Source of the DNA: G965212025 sp965215765
GTDB taxonomy: Bacteria > Pseudomonadota > Gammaproteobacteria > Poriferisulfidales > Oxydemutatoraceae
NCBI GenBank assembly: GCA_965215765.1
Contig: OZ244118.1
Coordinates: forward strand, 372,001-436,000
Direction: 5' to 3'
Length of the DNA: 64,000 nt
In this document: positions 8,230 to 15,999 of the stretch, in pieces
Numbering within the stretch: position 1 is the stretch's first letter
Layout of the letters: every line of letters begins with the position of its first letter
Notes under the pieces: generated by a model
The model's database searches: none
The model's input: the letters and a program-made list of their open reading frames with translations, nothing else
What the model was told of the DNA's origin: nothing
Position numbers and translations under genes: made by a program

Positions 8230-9101
8230 ATGAAGTGCTTCCTGACTGCCTTTACAGCATACGAGGCAAGGATTGCCTGTTTCTTCCGGACGCGATTGCT
8301 CCCGTCTTGCCTCCTCTGGGGCAACAGGTTGTGGTTTTGGAAGAGCGCCCGGAGGGCATGGTCTTTTGTTCCAGCGAAGGTCTTCGCGAGGCACGGAGAA
8401 CCTGTCCGGAAGCGCAAATTTACGGTTATTGGCAAATGCTGCTGGCCTCGGGGTTTGTCGACCGCGATGCCCCTCTGCAAGCCGTGTATTTTGGCGACCA
8501 GAGCACGGGTCAGTATTTTATGCGCGACAGTGGACAACGGGCTGGTGCCACCGGAGAGATACGGGAGGGGCGCCCGCTGGATATCACCGGCCGGAAAATT
8601 CTTCTCAGCACGGCTCGCCAGATACGCCCCAAACTGCAACAGCTTTGTTTGCCTGCGCGCGTTGCCCAAAACTACGAAGATCGTTTGCACGAAAAAACCC
8701 GTCGCCGGAATCGTTTGCTGCTGGCTTTCTCTGCTTTCCTCGTGCTGGCTGTCGTGACTGGATATTTGGGACAGGCTTACCAGGAAAGAGAGGTGGAAAA
8801 GCGCGAATTGCTGGCTCGCGAAATACAGGATTTGCGCACCACCAAAGAAGCGTTGCTGAAGGAGCGTATCGTTCGCCTACCTCGTCAAGAGCAAGTTTTG
8901 GATCGTTTTTTCCAGGTCTTTTTGCATTGGGATCTGGCTGAGATTCCTGAACAGGGCTTTCATCAAAAGCAGTTCAGGGCAAGGCTGGGGAAATCAGATC
9001 GGGATCTCGGGGTTGATGCCAGGCACGCCAGGTCTCTGAACTACACGTACGAATACCAGCCAGCGACAGGGGCACAACTGCAATGGAAGCTCGGCTCATG
9101 A
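8226..9101 (+). CDS. Bitopic inner-membrane pilus assembly protein (PilO2-like)
   Basis: This 291-aa protein has a cytoplasmic domain of about 160 residues, one membrane segment (about 163-182, LLLAFSAFLVLAVVTGYLG), then a charged stretch rich in E/K/R that could form a coiled coil (about 185-220) and a small periplasmic domain. That topology and its place directly after the secretin match PilO of R64-type and TcpD-like proteins of type IVb pili, which link secretin and inner-membrane platform. Sequence recognition alone is weak. The start overlaps the secretin stop (ATGA). Confidence 0.55.
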   Translation: MNEVLPDCLYSIRGKDCLFLPDAIAPVLPPLGQQVVVLEERPEGMVFCSSEGLREARRTCPEAQIYGYWQMLLASGFVDRDAPLQAVYFGDQSTGQYFMRDSGQRAGATGEIREGRPLDITGRKILLSTARQIRPKLQQLCLPARVAQNYEDRLHEKTRRRNRLLLAFSAFLVLAVVTGYLGQAYQEREVEKRELLAREIQDLRTTKEALLKERIVRLPRQEQVLDRFFQVFLHWDLAEIPEQGFHQKQFRARLGKSDRDLGVDARHARSLNYTYEYQPATGAQLQWKLGS

Positions 9102-9520
9102 AATACCTGCCGCTGTTTGTCCTGGGGATGCTCCAGGCGTGTATTCCGACTGGAGTGGGAGAGACGCAAATGGTGGCGTTGGCGGACGAAAAGAAGACCT
9201 TGCATGAGGAAATCACGAATTTGTACGCCATGCCTGTGTCTGCAGACGTGCGTTTGCATTGGCAGTTTGCATCTGAGTGGTTTGAAAAACATCAGAACAT
9301 GGTGATGAACCCTGTGGCAACGCAGCCCGGTTCCATAACGGGTGTTTATGGCGGAGTTTGGTGGGGCGGCGTGGTTAGCGGGCCGGCAATGGAAGTTTTG
9401 ATTGCGGCACGTCAGCTGCAGTCTGTCGTACCAATATTTTTTGATCGCTTCTCGGGCAGCAAGGAGCAGGCAAGTCTGTTTTTTTATGTCTTGGGTGCGG
9501 GGAAGGCGACCGATGCATAA
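9098..9520 (+). CDS. Small lipoprotein of the pilus operon
   Basis: This is a predicted lipoprotein of about 140 aa: MKYLPLFVLGMLQAC with lipobox LQAC. I chose the ATG at 9098 because it overlaps the previous stop (ATGA) and puts the signal peptide at the N-terminus; an ATG at 9083 is also in frame. The mature part has a short helical stretch (ADEKKTLHEEITNLYAM) and a Gly/Trp/Val segment (GVYGGVWWGGVVSGP). I recognise no family. Its position between the PilO2-like and PilP-like genes suggests a periplasmic or outer-membrane role in pilus assembly, for example as a secretin pilotin; this is inference. Confidence 0.6.
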   Translation: MKYLPLFVLGMLQACIPTGVGETQMVALADEKKTLHEEITNLYAMPVSADVRLHWQFASEWFEKHQNMVMNPVATQPGSITGVYGGVWWGGVVSGPAMEVLIAARQLQSVVPIFFDRFSGSKEQASLFFYVLGAGKATDA

Positions 9521-10154
9521 ATGTGTGGTGCAAATTGGCAAAATTTTGGCGTCACACCGTGTCGGCCGGTCTGCAGACGTCACTGTCAGGCTGACAGTGA
9601 CGGCAATTTTCAGCCTGTTTCTTTGCGTTGCCACACACGCCACGCCGGTATCCACGACTGCTACCGAAAGCGGTATCCACGCGCTGCAAGCTGATGGTGA
9701 ACTGCATCGCTGGCAAGCACATCAAATGTATTTACGAACCTTGAACGATTTGCACAAGGCGGTGGAGAAGGAGCTGGAAGTGGTCAGGCTGATGCGCGAC
9801 TGCGAGGCCATGGGGCTTCGCTGTACGGGATGGGGCATCGCGGAAGCTGTTGTACGCAAGCCCCAAAAGGTTGAAGACGGAGCCTCACAGGAGGCAGGAA
9901 AGCCACAACGACCTAAAGCGGCTGCCCCCCGCCCGTTGCCTGAAGTCCTGGCGGTTTATCGGGGGCGCGTCAGTTTGCTGATTGGCAGGCGAAAATACGA
10001 AGTGGCCGTGGGAGATCGTGTTGAAGGCTATCAGGTGGAGGGAGTACAGGTTGACGGTGTTGTCGTTCGCCAGGCAGGCCGCAAACTTCTTTTGCCGCTA
10101 CGGTGGCTTCCCAGCGAAAAGGTGTCCGTTCAAGTGGCAAGACAATCGCCATGA
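9513..10154 (+). CDS. pilP: PilP-like type IVb pilus biogenesis protein
   Basis: This is an exported protein of about 213 aa. I place the start at ATG 9513, which overlaps the previous stop (ATGCATAA) and follows GGAAGG; an upstream in-frame start at 9402 would bury it in the previous gene. A membrane or signal segment lies at about 27-44 (LTVTAIFSLFLCVATHAT). A charged helix and a Pro/Ala-rich linker follow, then a C-terminal domain with the PilP pattern (VLAVYRGRVSLLIGRRKYEV...GDRVEGYQVEGVQVDGVVV). PilP proteins of R64-type systems are periplasmic partners of the secretin. The next gene overlaps its stop (ATGA). Confidence 0.65.
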   Translation: MHKCVVQIGKILASHRVGRSADVTVRLTVTAIFSLFLCVATHATPVSTTATESGIHALQADGELHRWQAHQMYLRTLNDLHKAVEKELEVVRLMRDCEAMGLRCTGWGIAEAVVRKPQKVEDGASQEAGKPQRPKAAAPRPLPEVLAVYRGRVSLLIGRRKYEVAVGDRVEGYQVEGVQVDGVVVRQAGRKLLLPLRWLPSEKVSVQVARQSP

Positions 10155-11758
10155 GTGACAAGTATGAACAGTTGCTGTCCGTGCTGGATCGCCAGAAAAT
10201 GTTGCCCGTTGCGGTCGCGCAGGCGACTTGCCCCGAACGCCCGGAACAAATCATTCCCAAACTTCTGGAGCTTGGAGTTTCTCCCGCTGCCTTGACGATT
10301 TCCCTTGCGGAAGTCTTTGATTACCTGATTTACGACCCGGCGAAACATGGAACATTTTCCTGCCGGAACGAGGCTGCGGGTTGGGGTTATGCCAACGGAG
10401 TCCTTTTTGTCTCTTCGCCGTTCAATATCGGTTTGCAGCCCGCCGCCTTGCTGCCCGGGACAGCCTGGAACGACTTGCGTGGTGTCGGGTTGTTGCCGAT
10501 CAGCGATACCAGCATGACCTCCGGACAACAGGTTTACGGACAGGTGCGGGCGGAAGAGATCGTTGACAAGTGGTTGCGCGATGCGTTGGCAGCTGCGGCG
10601 ACGGACATCCACATAACGCCTCTGACGCCAAAGTATGTTCGGGTGCGTATCCGTGTGGATGGTCAGCTACAGACGCTTGAAGAGTTTGAAAGCGATAGCC
10701 GGGACTGCAATTACGAATTTATTTCCAACGTTTTGCTACGTCTGGCGAACAGCCAGACGGGCAGTTTCGTGCATCCCGTGGATGGTCGTTTTGAAAGGAC
10801 GCCGGGGGGCAGAAAAGTTGAAGTTCGTCTCGCCATGCGTCCGGTGAATGTAGAGGGAGGGGTTTCGCGTGCCTTTTATTTGCGTCTGCTGTACACAAGT
10901 AAAAGTCTCGTGCCCGGATCCTTGTCGACATTGGGCTTTTCGCAAAGCTTTCTGGATGTCTTGGCTGTTACCAGGCGCTTGAATCAGGGGCTGGTTTTGA
11001 TTACCGGGCCAACGGGTTCCGGAAAAACCACGACGCTTTACACCAACCTGACGGAAATCATCAAAGATGACCCGTGGCGTTCCATACAAACTCTGGAAGA
11101 CCCGGTGGAGCAAAACATTCGGGGCGCTGAGCAGACGCAAATAAGCGAGCAGGCGGGTATGGATTTTCACACCGGGCTCAAAGCACTCATGCGCAGTGAT
11201 GTGGACGTGATCCTGGTCGGCGAAGTCCGGGATCCGGAAACCGCACGACTGGCGATACGAGCCAGTTATACCGGGCACTTGGTGTTCGCCACCTTGCACG
11301 CACAGAATGCGGTTTTTTCGATCGAAAGGCTGCAAGACTTTGGCATCAGCAGCAAAACCCTTTCTTCCGTGTTGGTCGCTGTCATCGCCCAAAGGCTGCT
11401 GCGTAAGGTTTGTCCGCACTGTGCCACTTCGACGCTGTTTCGGGAACATCCGGAGCAGGAAGATTTCCCGGGTCTGTTAGGCCATGAAGAGGTAATACAG
11501 CGTGCCAATCCAAAGGGTTGCGGTCATTGTTATTACGGTTACAAGGGGCGGCAGGTGGTGGCAGAAGTGTTGTTTCTGGATTCGGCTTTGCTGGCTGCCG
11601 TTGCCGGCGAAAGCAGTGCTTTGGAGTTGACGGCACAGGCAATGGAGCAAGGTTATCGAACGCTTTGGGATGAAGCTGCAGGACTCGTCAGGAGTGGCAA
11701 AACCACGATTGATGAATGTCGCCGCAACCTGCCCCCGTACCACGGCTCACGCCATTAA
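10151..11758 (+). CDS. pilQ: Type IVb pilus assembly ATPase (GspE/PilB superfamily)
   Basis: This 535-aa cytoplasmic hexameric ATPase powers pilus polymerisation. Walker A GPTGSGKTT is at about 286-294, the Asp box TLEDPVEQ at about 317-324, Walker B ILVGEVRDPETA near 355 and the His box FATLHA near 378. A tetracysteine zinc site is formed by CPHC (about 421-424) and CGHC (about 457-460), typical of extension ATPases of the GspE/PilB branch and absent from PilT retraction ATPases. The start at 10151 overlaps the previous stop (ATGA); an in-frame ATG at 10103 would overlap more. No retraction ATPase is present in the operon, as is usual for type IVb systems. The symbol follows R64 usage. Confidence 0.9.
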   Translation: MSDKYEQLLSVLDRQKMLPVAVAQATCPERPEQIIPKLLELGVSPAALTISLAEVFDYLIYDPAKHGTFSCRNEAAGWGYANGVLFVSSPFNIGLQPAALLPGTAWNDLRGVGLLPISDTSMTSGQQVYGQVRAEEIVDKWLRDALAAAATDIHITPLTPKYVRVRIRVDGQLQTLEEFESDSRDCNYEFISNVLLRLANSQTGSFVHPVDGRFERTPGGRKVEVRLAMRPVNVEGGVSRAFYLRLLYTSKSLVPGSLSTLGFSQSFLDVLAVTRRLNQGLVLITGPTGSGKTTTLYTNLTEIIKDDPWRSIQTLEDPVEQNIRGAEQTQISEQAGMDFHTGLKALMRSDVDVILVGEVRDPETARLAIRASYTGHLVFATLHAQNAVFSIERLQDFGISSKTLSSVLVAVIAQRLLRKVCPHCATSTLFREHPEQEDFPGLLGHEEVIQRANPKGCGHCYYGYKGRQVVAEVLFLDSALLAAVAGESSALELTAQAMEQGYRTLWDEAAGLVRSGKTTIDECRRNLPPYHGSRH

Positions 11759-11787
11759 AGGAACCGCATCAGGTTCAGGAGAAAATC

Positions 11788-12309
11788 ATGTTGATTCAGA
11801 CAGTGAGAACACAAAACAAAGCGGCAGACAGAAAGACACACGGGGGGCGATTGCGCGGGCATGGGCAACAGGGGTTTTCCACGCTGGAAGTCCTGGTGGC
11901 GACTGTGATGATTGCGACATTGGTGGCAGGGGGGATCTATTACGCGAATATTGGTGAAAAAATAAACGCTGTAGATCTGGTGTCCGTCAAAACTTCGGCG
12001 GTCGTACGTTTTCCCGAAGCGATTACGACTTCGTACGCCCTGAGAAACACGCTCGCCGACGTGACCAAAACGAACCTCTCTGATACGGGTTCTGTGAGAG
12101 AAGGCAAGCCGGTTCCGTGGACCGTGGTGGCAGAGGGAAATGATGACCCAAGCTCTGTCCAACTGCGGTTTACGCTGGATACTAAGGGACAGGCGGACGC
12201 ATTGAACTCTTATTTGAGCGGCAATGCGCAAACGACTTTGGTCAGCGAGTCCAAAACACAAGCCTGCAGCCCGAAATACTGCGTAGACGTCAAGTACGCC
12301 ATTGACTAG
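11788..12309 (+). CDS. pilS: Type IVb major prepilin
   Basis: This 173-aa prepilin has a long, basic 29-residue leader ending in GQQG, then the mature N-terminus FSTLEVLVATVMIATLVAGG with Glu at +5. The long leader points to class IVb. Two cysteines close to the C-terminus (CSPKYC) could form the pilin disulfide loop. I chose ATG 11788 because AGGAG stands 7-8 nt before it; an in-frame start at 11716 lies inside the ATPase gene. It follows the ATPase and precedes the platform gene, a usual position for the major pilin. The processing peptidase must be encoded elsewhere. Confidence 0.85.
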   Translation: MLIQTVRTQNKAADRKTHGGRLRGHGQQGFSTLEVLVATVMIATLVAGGIYYANIGEKINAVDLVSVKTSAVVRFPEAITTSYALRNTLADVTKTNLSDTGSVREGKPVPWTVVAEGNDDPSSVQLRFTLDTKGQADALNSYLSGNAQTTLVSESKTQACSPKYCVDVKYAID

Positions 12310-12324
12310 CCGGTTTCTCTAGCC

Positions 12325-13512
12325 ATGTTTGATCGCTTTTTTTCCGGGTTGAGCTACTGGCGGCTGACTTACTGGGACAGGCACACCCTCCAGGTTCACA
12401 AGGTTTACGCCGAGAGTCGTGCCCAGGTGCTGGAGCAGGTCGGCATTCCGCAGGATCGGGTGGTGGAGATACGACGGGCAGTGCGGTTTTCGTGGCGGGA
12501 TTTGGTGGTTCGCAGCGCCAGCAACACGAATGCGCAATTGCTTTTTCTGGTTCAATTTTCGGCCTTGCTTTCCAGTTATCGCAACCCGGGGATCAATTCC
12601 CTGGTTCAGGCCAGCCCCGAGTTCAGGCGTATTGCGGCAAAGCACCCCGAAGCGTTGCGTGATGACTTGGGTTTTAGCGTGAAGTTGACGCATCTGAGGT
12701 TTCCGAGACCGGTCACCGCCATTGTCACCGCTGGCGAAAAAACGGGTCGCGTCAAGGAGTGCGTTGAGGAAGCAGTGAAGTATTTGAAAATGGAGCTGAA
12801 GGTTGAGCGCAAGTCCTCCAAACACTTGGTGTTCAGCCTTTTGTTGCTTGCTCTGAGCGTGTCGGTTTTTTTCGGAATGCCTTTTTTTGTTGGCGAGCCA
12901 CTGGCAACCTTGCAGTCAATTGATGCGGTTCATTTGTCAACGACTTGGGCTACAGATGTGCTTTTTGCTACCAGCGAATTATTGCGTAATGACTGGCAGC
13001 TTTTGATTGTCGGTGTGCTCGCACTCCTGGGTCTGTCCTGGTTCTTCAGGCAGCAGGTGCTCCGCCTGTACCCGTTCAGAATTTTCGAACGCTACGCCAA
13101 CTGTTCCCGATCCATACGCCTGTTGCTGGTTTGGCGCCCGTATCGCTTGGCGGGAGTGCCGTTGGAGCAGGAAAGTGCTGTGTTGAAAGCGGTGCTGGGA
13201 GAAAAAATCGGGACACAATTGCTGGCCGCCATGAGGCGGGGGACTTCTCTCTACAAAGGGCTTGACGAGAAGTATTTCAGCTTGTCTCTGATTGCAGTGA
13301 GCAGCGAACTGGCAAACACCAATTCGGAAGACTTCGATCGTATTACCGGGGTGCTTCTGGACTCGCTGAGCGAGGAAAAACAGCTGATTTCGGAAAAGCT
13401 CGCAGCCTCACTTTATATGGCGAGTATGACGCTTGCCGTCGGGACGATCATGTTCCTCGCGTTCGGCTTGATTTACCCCATTCTCGGTGCCACAACGGGA
13501 ATTGGTTTGTGA
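12325..13512 (+). CDS. pilR: Inner-membrane pilus platform protein (GspF/PilR-type)
   Basis: This 395-aa polytopic membrane protein belongs to the T2SSF family. Two homologous halves are visible (about 65-165, FLVQFSALLSSYRNPG...VTAGEKTGRVKECVEEA, and about 270-365), with hydrophobic segments at about 172-190, 222-236 and the C-terminus (TLAVGTIMFLAFGLIYPIL). It is the membrane scaffold on which the ATPase works and pilins are inserted. It starts 15 bp after the pilin gene without a strong ribosome-binding site. The next gene overlaps its stop codon. Confidence 0.85.
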   Translation: MFDRFFSGLSYWRLTYWDRHTLQVHKVYAESRAQVLEQVGIPQDRVVEIRRAVRFSWRDLVVRSASNTNAQLLFLVQFSALLSSYRNPGINSLVQASPEFRRIAAKHPEALRDDLGFSVKLTHLRFPRPVTAIVTAGEKTGRVKECVEEAVKYLKMELKVERKSSKHLVFSLLLLALSVSVFFGMPFFVGEPLATLQSIDAVHLSTTWATDVLFATSELLRNDWQLLIVGVLALLGLSWFFRQQVLRLYPFRIFERYANCSRSIRLLLVWRPYRLAGVPLEQESAVLKAVLGEKIGTQLLAAMRRGTSLYKGLDEKYFSLSLIAVSSELANTNSEDFDRITGVLLDSLSEEKQLISEKLAASLYMASMTLAVGTIMFLAFGLIYPILGATTGIGL

Positions 13513-13928
13513 ACTTTGGGTGCCGGCAGCCGAGCAGTTCCCTGATGGAGGGAAGGGGATACACCATCTTGGAGTTGTTGTCGGTCATGGCGACTTTGAG
13601 CGGGGTGTTAATCATGATGTTTGCCAGCATTGAGGGTCGGGTGCAGTCTCTTTCCTGGAGCAGTGCGGCCTTGCAAAGTCGCCATCTCGCCACCCGGAGC
13701 CAGTTTGTGAATCAGCCTTCGGATTTCACAACAACCCTGAATTCCGGCGAGACAGAAGTGACGGTGCATCGCGGCAGCAATGGTCTGGGGACGGCACGCT
13801 TTTCTGCGCCCGCCGGGGTGTTGCCGACCTGGGCTGTGCGAAGCGCGGGCGGGAGGCTCACGGTCTTTTCGCAGCCGGCAAACACGATTCGTGCGCAGAT
13901 CGAAAAGAAAATTCTTTATGAAGAATAA
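13509..13928 (+). CDS. Minor pilin
   Basis: This 139-aa prepilin-like protein has the cleavage motif GRG / YTILELLSVMATLSGVLIMM, with Glu at +5. A GTG at 13509 overlapping the previous stop (GTGA) gives a 17-residue leader. An ATG at 13545 would leave a 5-residue leader, MEGRG; I cannot decide between them. No cysteines are visible in the mature domain beyond the leader. Probably a minor pilin in the initiation or tip complex. Confidence 0.7.
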   Translation: MNFGCRQPSSSLMEGRGYTILELLSVMATLSGVLIMMFASIEGRVQSLSWSSAALQSRHLATRSQFVNQPSDFTTTLNSGETEVTVHRGSNGLGTARFSAPAGVLPTWAVRSAGGRLTVFSQPANTIRAQIEKKILYEE

Positions 13929-14859
13929 AAAACTTTCTGGTCAAGGCCGAACTTTTGGTTTTACGCTCCTGGAGGTCATGGCCGCTACGGTTTTGCTCTC
14001 GTTGCTGGCAGTTTTCTTTTATGCGCCGCAAGTGGCGTCAGACGCGCTACGCCTGCGCCGCATTCAGGCGGAAGTGGCGGTTGAGGAAATGAACCGCATC
14101 GCGTATCTGTCTCAGCAGTGGGTTCTGAACAGGGGTGGGGAATGGCCAGGACAAAGCAGCGGTTGCGGTCTGGCGATTGCTGACCTGGCAAGCACGGGCT
14201 TATTTGAATTGTCCGCTGCACAATCGCCTTTTTTTCGCGCCGGGCTGAAAAATTTCCCACCAGGCTCGCCGCTTTCCATAGGCGAGTACGGTCGTTACTA
14301 CACAAGGTGCGATACGCAAACATTTTCTGTGTTACTCATGCTGGATGCAGAAAATGCGAAATGGGGAGACTACATTGCCAATTTGCTGACGGGTTCGCGG
14401 CTCGGTCGCCACCAAGGCGGGACAGTCGTTTCCGTCCTGGTAACCTGGCCTCTTCCGGGAGCGATTCCGGCGCTGGCTGCGTACGTAAGAAGAGATACTC
14501 CCGCTTTTACCGGAGCCATGGATTCCAACGTTGATCTTGGCAGGCACGCGATTCTTGGTGCCAGTGACGTGGTACTGCATAACGGGCATTCTCTGGGCAA
14601 GACCCTTCACTATGGGGCACAGCTTGCTCCTGGATCGGCAGTCCCTGAGCCGAATTGTGCGCCCGGCCTGTCTCCCCAGATACTGACGTCTTTCAATCAT
14701 GTTCTGCATCGTAGCGGGAAACCGCTACACCTTGCAGAAGCCACGGTGCAGCGGTTTGCGGGCAGATGGTACGTTGGCAGCAGAACCGTGGACTCTGACG
14801 GTACAGTTGATCTTGATAACAACAACATCAGGGTCAATGTGCTTATTTACTGTAGTTGA
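13918..14859 (+). CDS. Large minor pilin, possibly PilV-like tip adhesin
   Basis: This 313-aa prepilin starts at ATG 13918, overlapping the previous stop. Its processing motif is RTFG / FTLLEVMAATVLLSLLAVFF with Glu at +5. The long globular domain contains cysteines near residues 79, 133, 244 and 312. The segment MDSNVDLGRHAILGASDVVL resembles the N-D-L-G-G repeats of shufflon-type PilV tip adhesins, so a tip-adhesin role is likely; I see no recombinase gene or inverted shufflon segments. The final residues are NVLIYCS. Confidence 0.65.
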   Translation: MKNKKLSGQGRTFGFTLLEVMAATVLLSLLAVFFYAPQVASDALRLRRIQAEVAVEEMNRIAYLSQQWVLNRGGEWPGQSSGCGLAIADLASTGLFELSAAQSPFFRAGLKNFPPGSPLSIGEYGRYYTRCDTQTFSVLLMLDAENAKWGDYIANLLTGSRLGRHQGGTVVSVLVTWPLPGAIPALAAYVRRDTPAFTGAMDSNVDLGRHAILGASDVVLHNGHSLGKTLHYGAQLAPGSAVPEPNCAPGLSPQILTSFNHVLHRSGKPLHLAEATVQRFAGRWYVGSRTVDSDGTVDLDNNNIRVNVLIYCS

Positions 14860-14876
14860 TTCTGATGGAGGAAATC

Positions 14877-15389
14877 ATGCAAAAACCAATGTTTGTTTTT
14901 ATCGTGCTCGTGTTGCTTGCCACCCAGGCTGAGGCCTTTAGTTACACGAGTTGTTTGGCCGCATCACAAGCGGCTCCATATAATATGAGTGAGAAGGAAG
15001 CCGTGTCGGTCTGCGGCGCACAAAACAGGTATGCAGGGAAAGGGAAAGTTGGCAATGTGCTGTACTCTCTCAGTCCACCGGAAAGCACCCTCAGTGCCGA
15101 AGATTTTGCCAGGAATTTTGACAATTATGTCAACAAGGGGAACCTCCGCACTGCTCTTTGCTACAACAGTTGTACGCGAAGAAAGGTCACGATGCAGGTC
15201 AGAAATTGTTATGGGTACAGTGTCCAATGCCAGCGATGGGTGACTCGGGAGATCTGGACAGACGTGCCCAGTTGCCCATCAGGTTATGAGCTGCTGCCGA
15301 ATACGCTCGGGAATATGACCACGGCAAATACCAACCGCTTGCATAACCGTGGCGGTTCGTTGCGATCGGGCTTGTGTCGAAAAAGCTGA
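14877..15389 (+). CDS. Cysteine-rich exported protein at the end of the pilus operon
   Basis: This 170-aa protein has a clear signal peptide (MQKPMFVFIVLVLLATQAEA) and eight cysteines in the mature chain (SC, VC, LCYNSC, NCYGYSVQC, SC and the C-terminal GLC), enough for four disulfides. ATG 14877 is chosen because GGAGG precedes it. I recognise no family. Its place directly after the PilV-like gene suggests a secreted or pilus-associated factor, in the way TcpF follows the TCP genes; this is inference. Its 3' end (from 15328) lies in a 337-bp tandem duplication, so a second copy of the last 20 codons sits at 15665-15726. Confidence 0.7.
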   Translation: MQKPMFVFIVLVLLATQAEAFSYTSCLAASQAAPYNMSEKEAVSVCGAQNRYAGKGKVGNVLYSLSPPESTLSAEDFARNFDNYVNKGNLRTALCYNSCTRRKVTMQVRNCYGYSVQCQRWVTREIWTDVPSCPSGYELLPNTLGNMTTANTNRLHNRGGSLRSGLCRKS

Positions 15390-15662
15390 GGATGGCTGTT
15401 GTGGGGGCAGCTTGCCGACACATGATAGGCAGGATTCCGGTTTTTCGTCTGCCAGCTCGCTCCAGATGGAAGCGGTCTTTCGTTCTTTCAAATCATAGTT
15501 GGGTCTCTGCCCCATCTATCATCAAAAGCCGCATCGCACCGGGAAGTGTCGTTGCAGTGATTATCAGCGGTACTTGTCGTAAATTTGCTCAACCGAAGCG
15601 CGGTAGTGCTCAAAGATTTTGACTCGCTTCAGTTTCATGGTGGGTGTCAATAAGCCATTTTC
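15328..15662. repeat. 337-bp tandem duplication, unit 1
   Basis: The unit holds the true 3' end of the Cys-rich pilus-operon gene (stop at 15389) and a broken copy of the 3' end of the acyl-CoA ligase gene (minus strand, KLKRVKIFEHYRASVEQIYDKYR tail ending at 15564). It is nearly identical to 15665-15999, offset 337 bp, with only a few substitutions, so the duplication is recent. Confidence 0.9.
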
Positions 15663-15664
15663 CG

Positions 15665-15999
15665 ATACCAACCGCTTGTATAAGCGTGGCGGTTCGTTGC
15701 GATCGGGCTTGTGTCGAAAAAGCTGAGGATGGCTGTTGTGGGGGCAGCTTGCCGACACATGATAGGCAGGATTCCGGTTTTTCGTCTGCCAGCTCGCTCC
15801 AGATGGAAGCGGTCTTTCGTTCTTTCAAATCATAGTTGGGTCTCTGCCCCATCTATCATCAAAAGCCGCATCGCACCGGGAAGTGTCGTTGCAGTGATTA
15901 TCAGCGGTACTTGTCGTAAATTCGCTCAACCGAAGCGCGGTAGTGCTCAAAGATTTTGACTCGCTTCAGTTTCATGGTGGGTGTCAATAAGCCATTTTC
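15665..15999. repeat. 337-bp tandem duplication, unit 2
   Basis: The unit holds a 3'-end remnant of the Cys-rich pilus gene (15665-15726) and the true 3' end of the acyl-CoA ligase gene (stop at 15901). Two bases (CG) separate it from unit 1. Small open frames inside both units (for example 15374-15622 and 15711-15959) are by-products of the duplication, not genes. Confidence 0.9.

Noticed and set aside
13918..14859. Shufflon at the PilV-like gene
   Set aside because: I see no inverted repeat segments or site-specific recombinase gene around it, so only the pilin-like N-terminus and a weak resemblance of the tip domain can be claimed.
15564..15852. Small minus-strand open frames between the pilus operon and the ligase gene
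   Set aside because: They are chimeras created by the 337-bp tandem duplication: ligase 3'-end codons joined to antisense of the pilus gene end.
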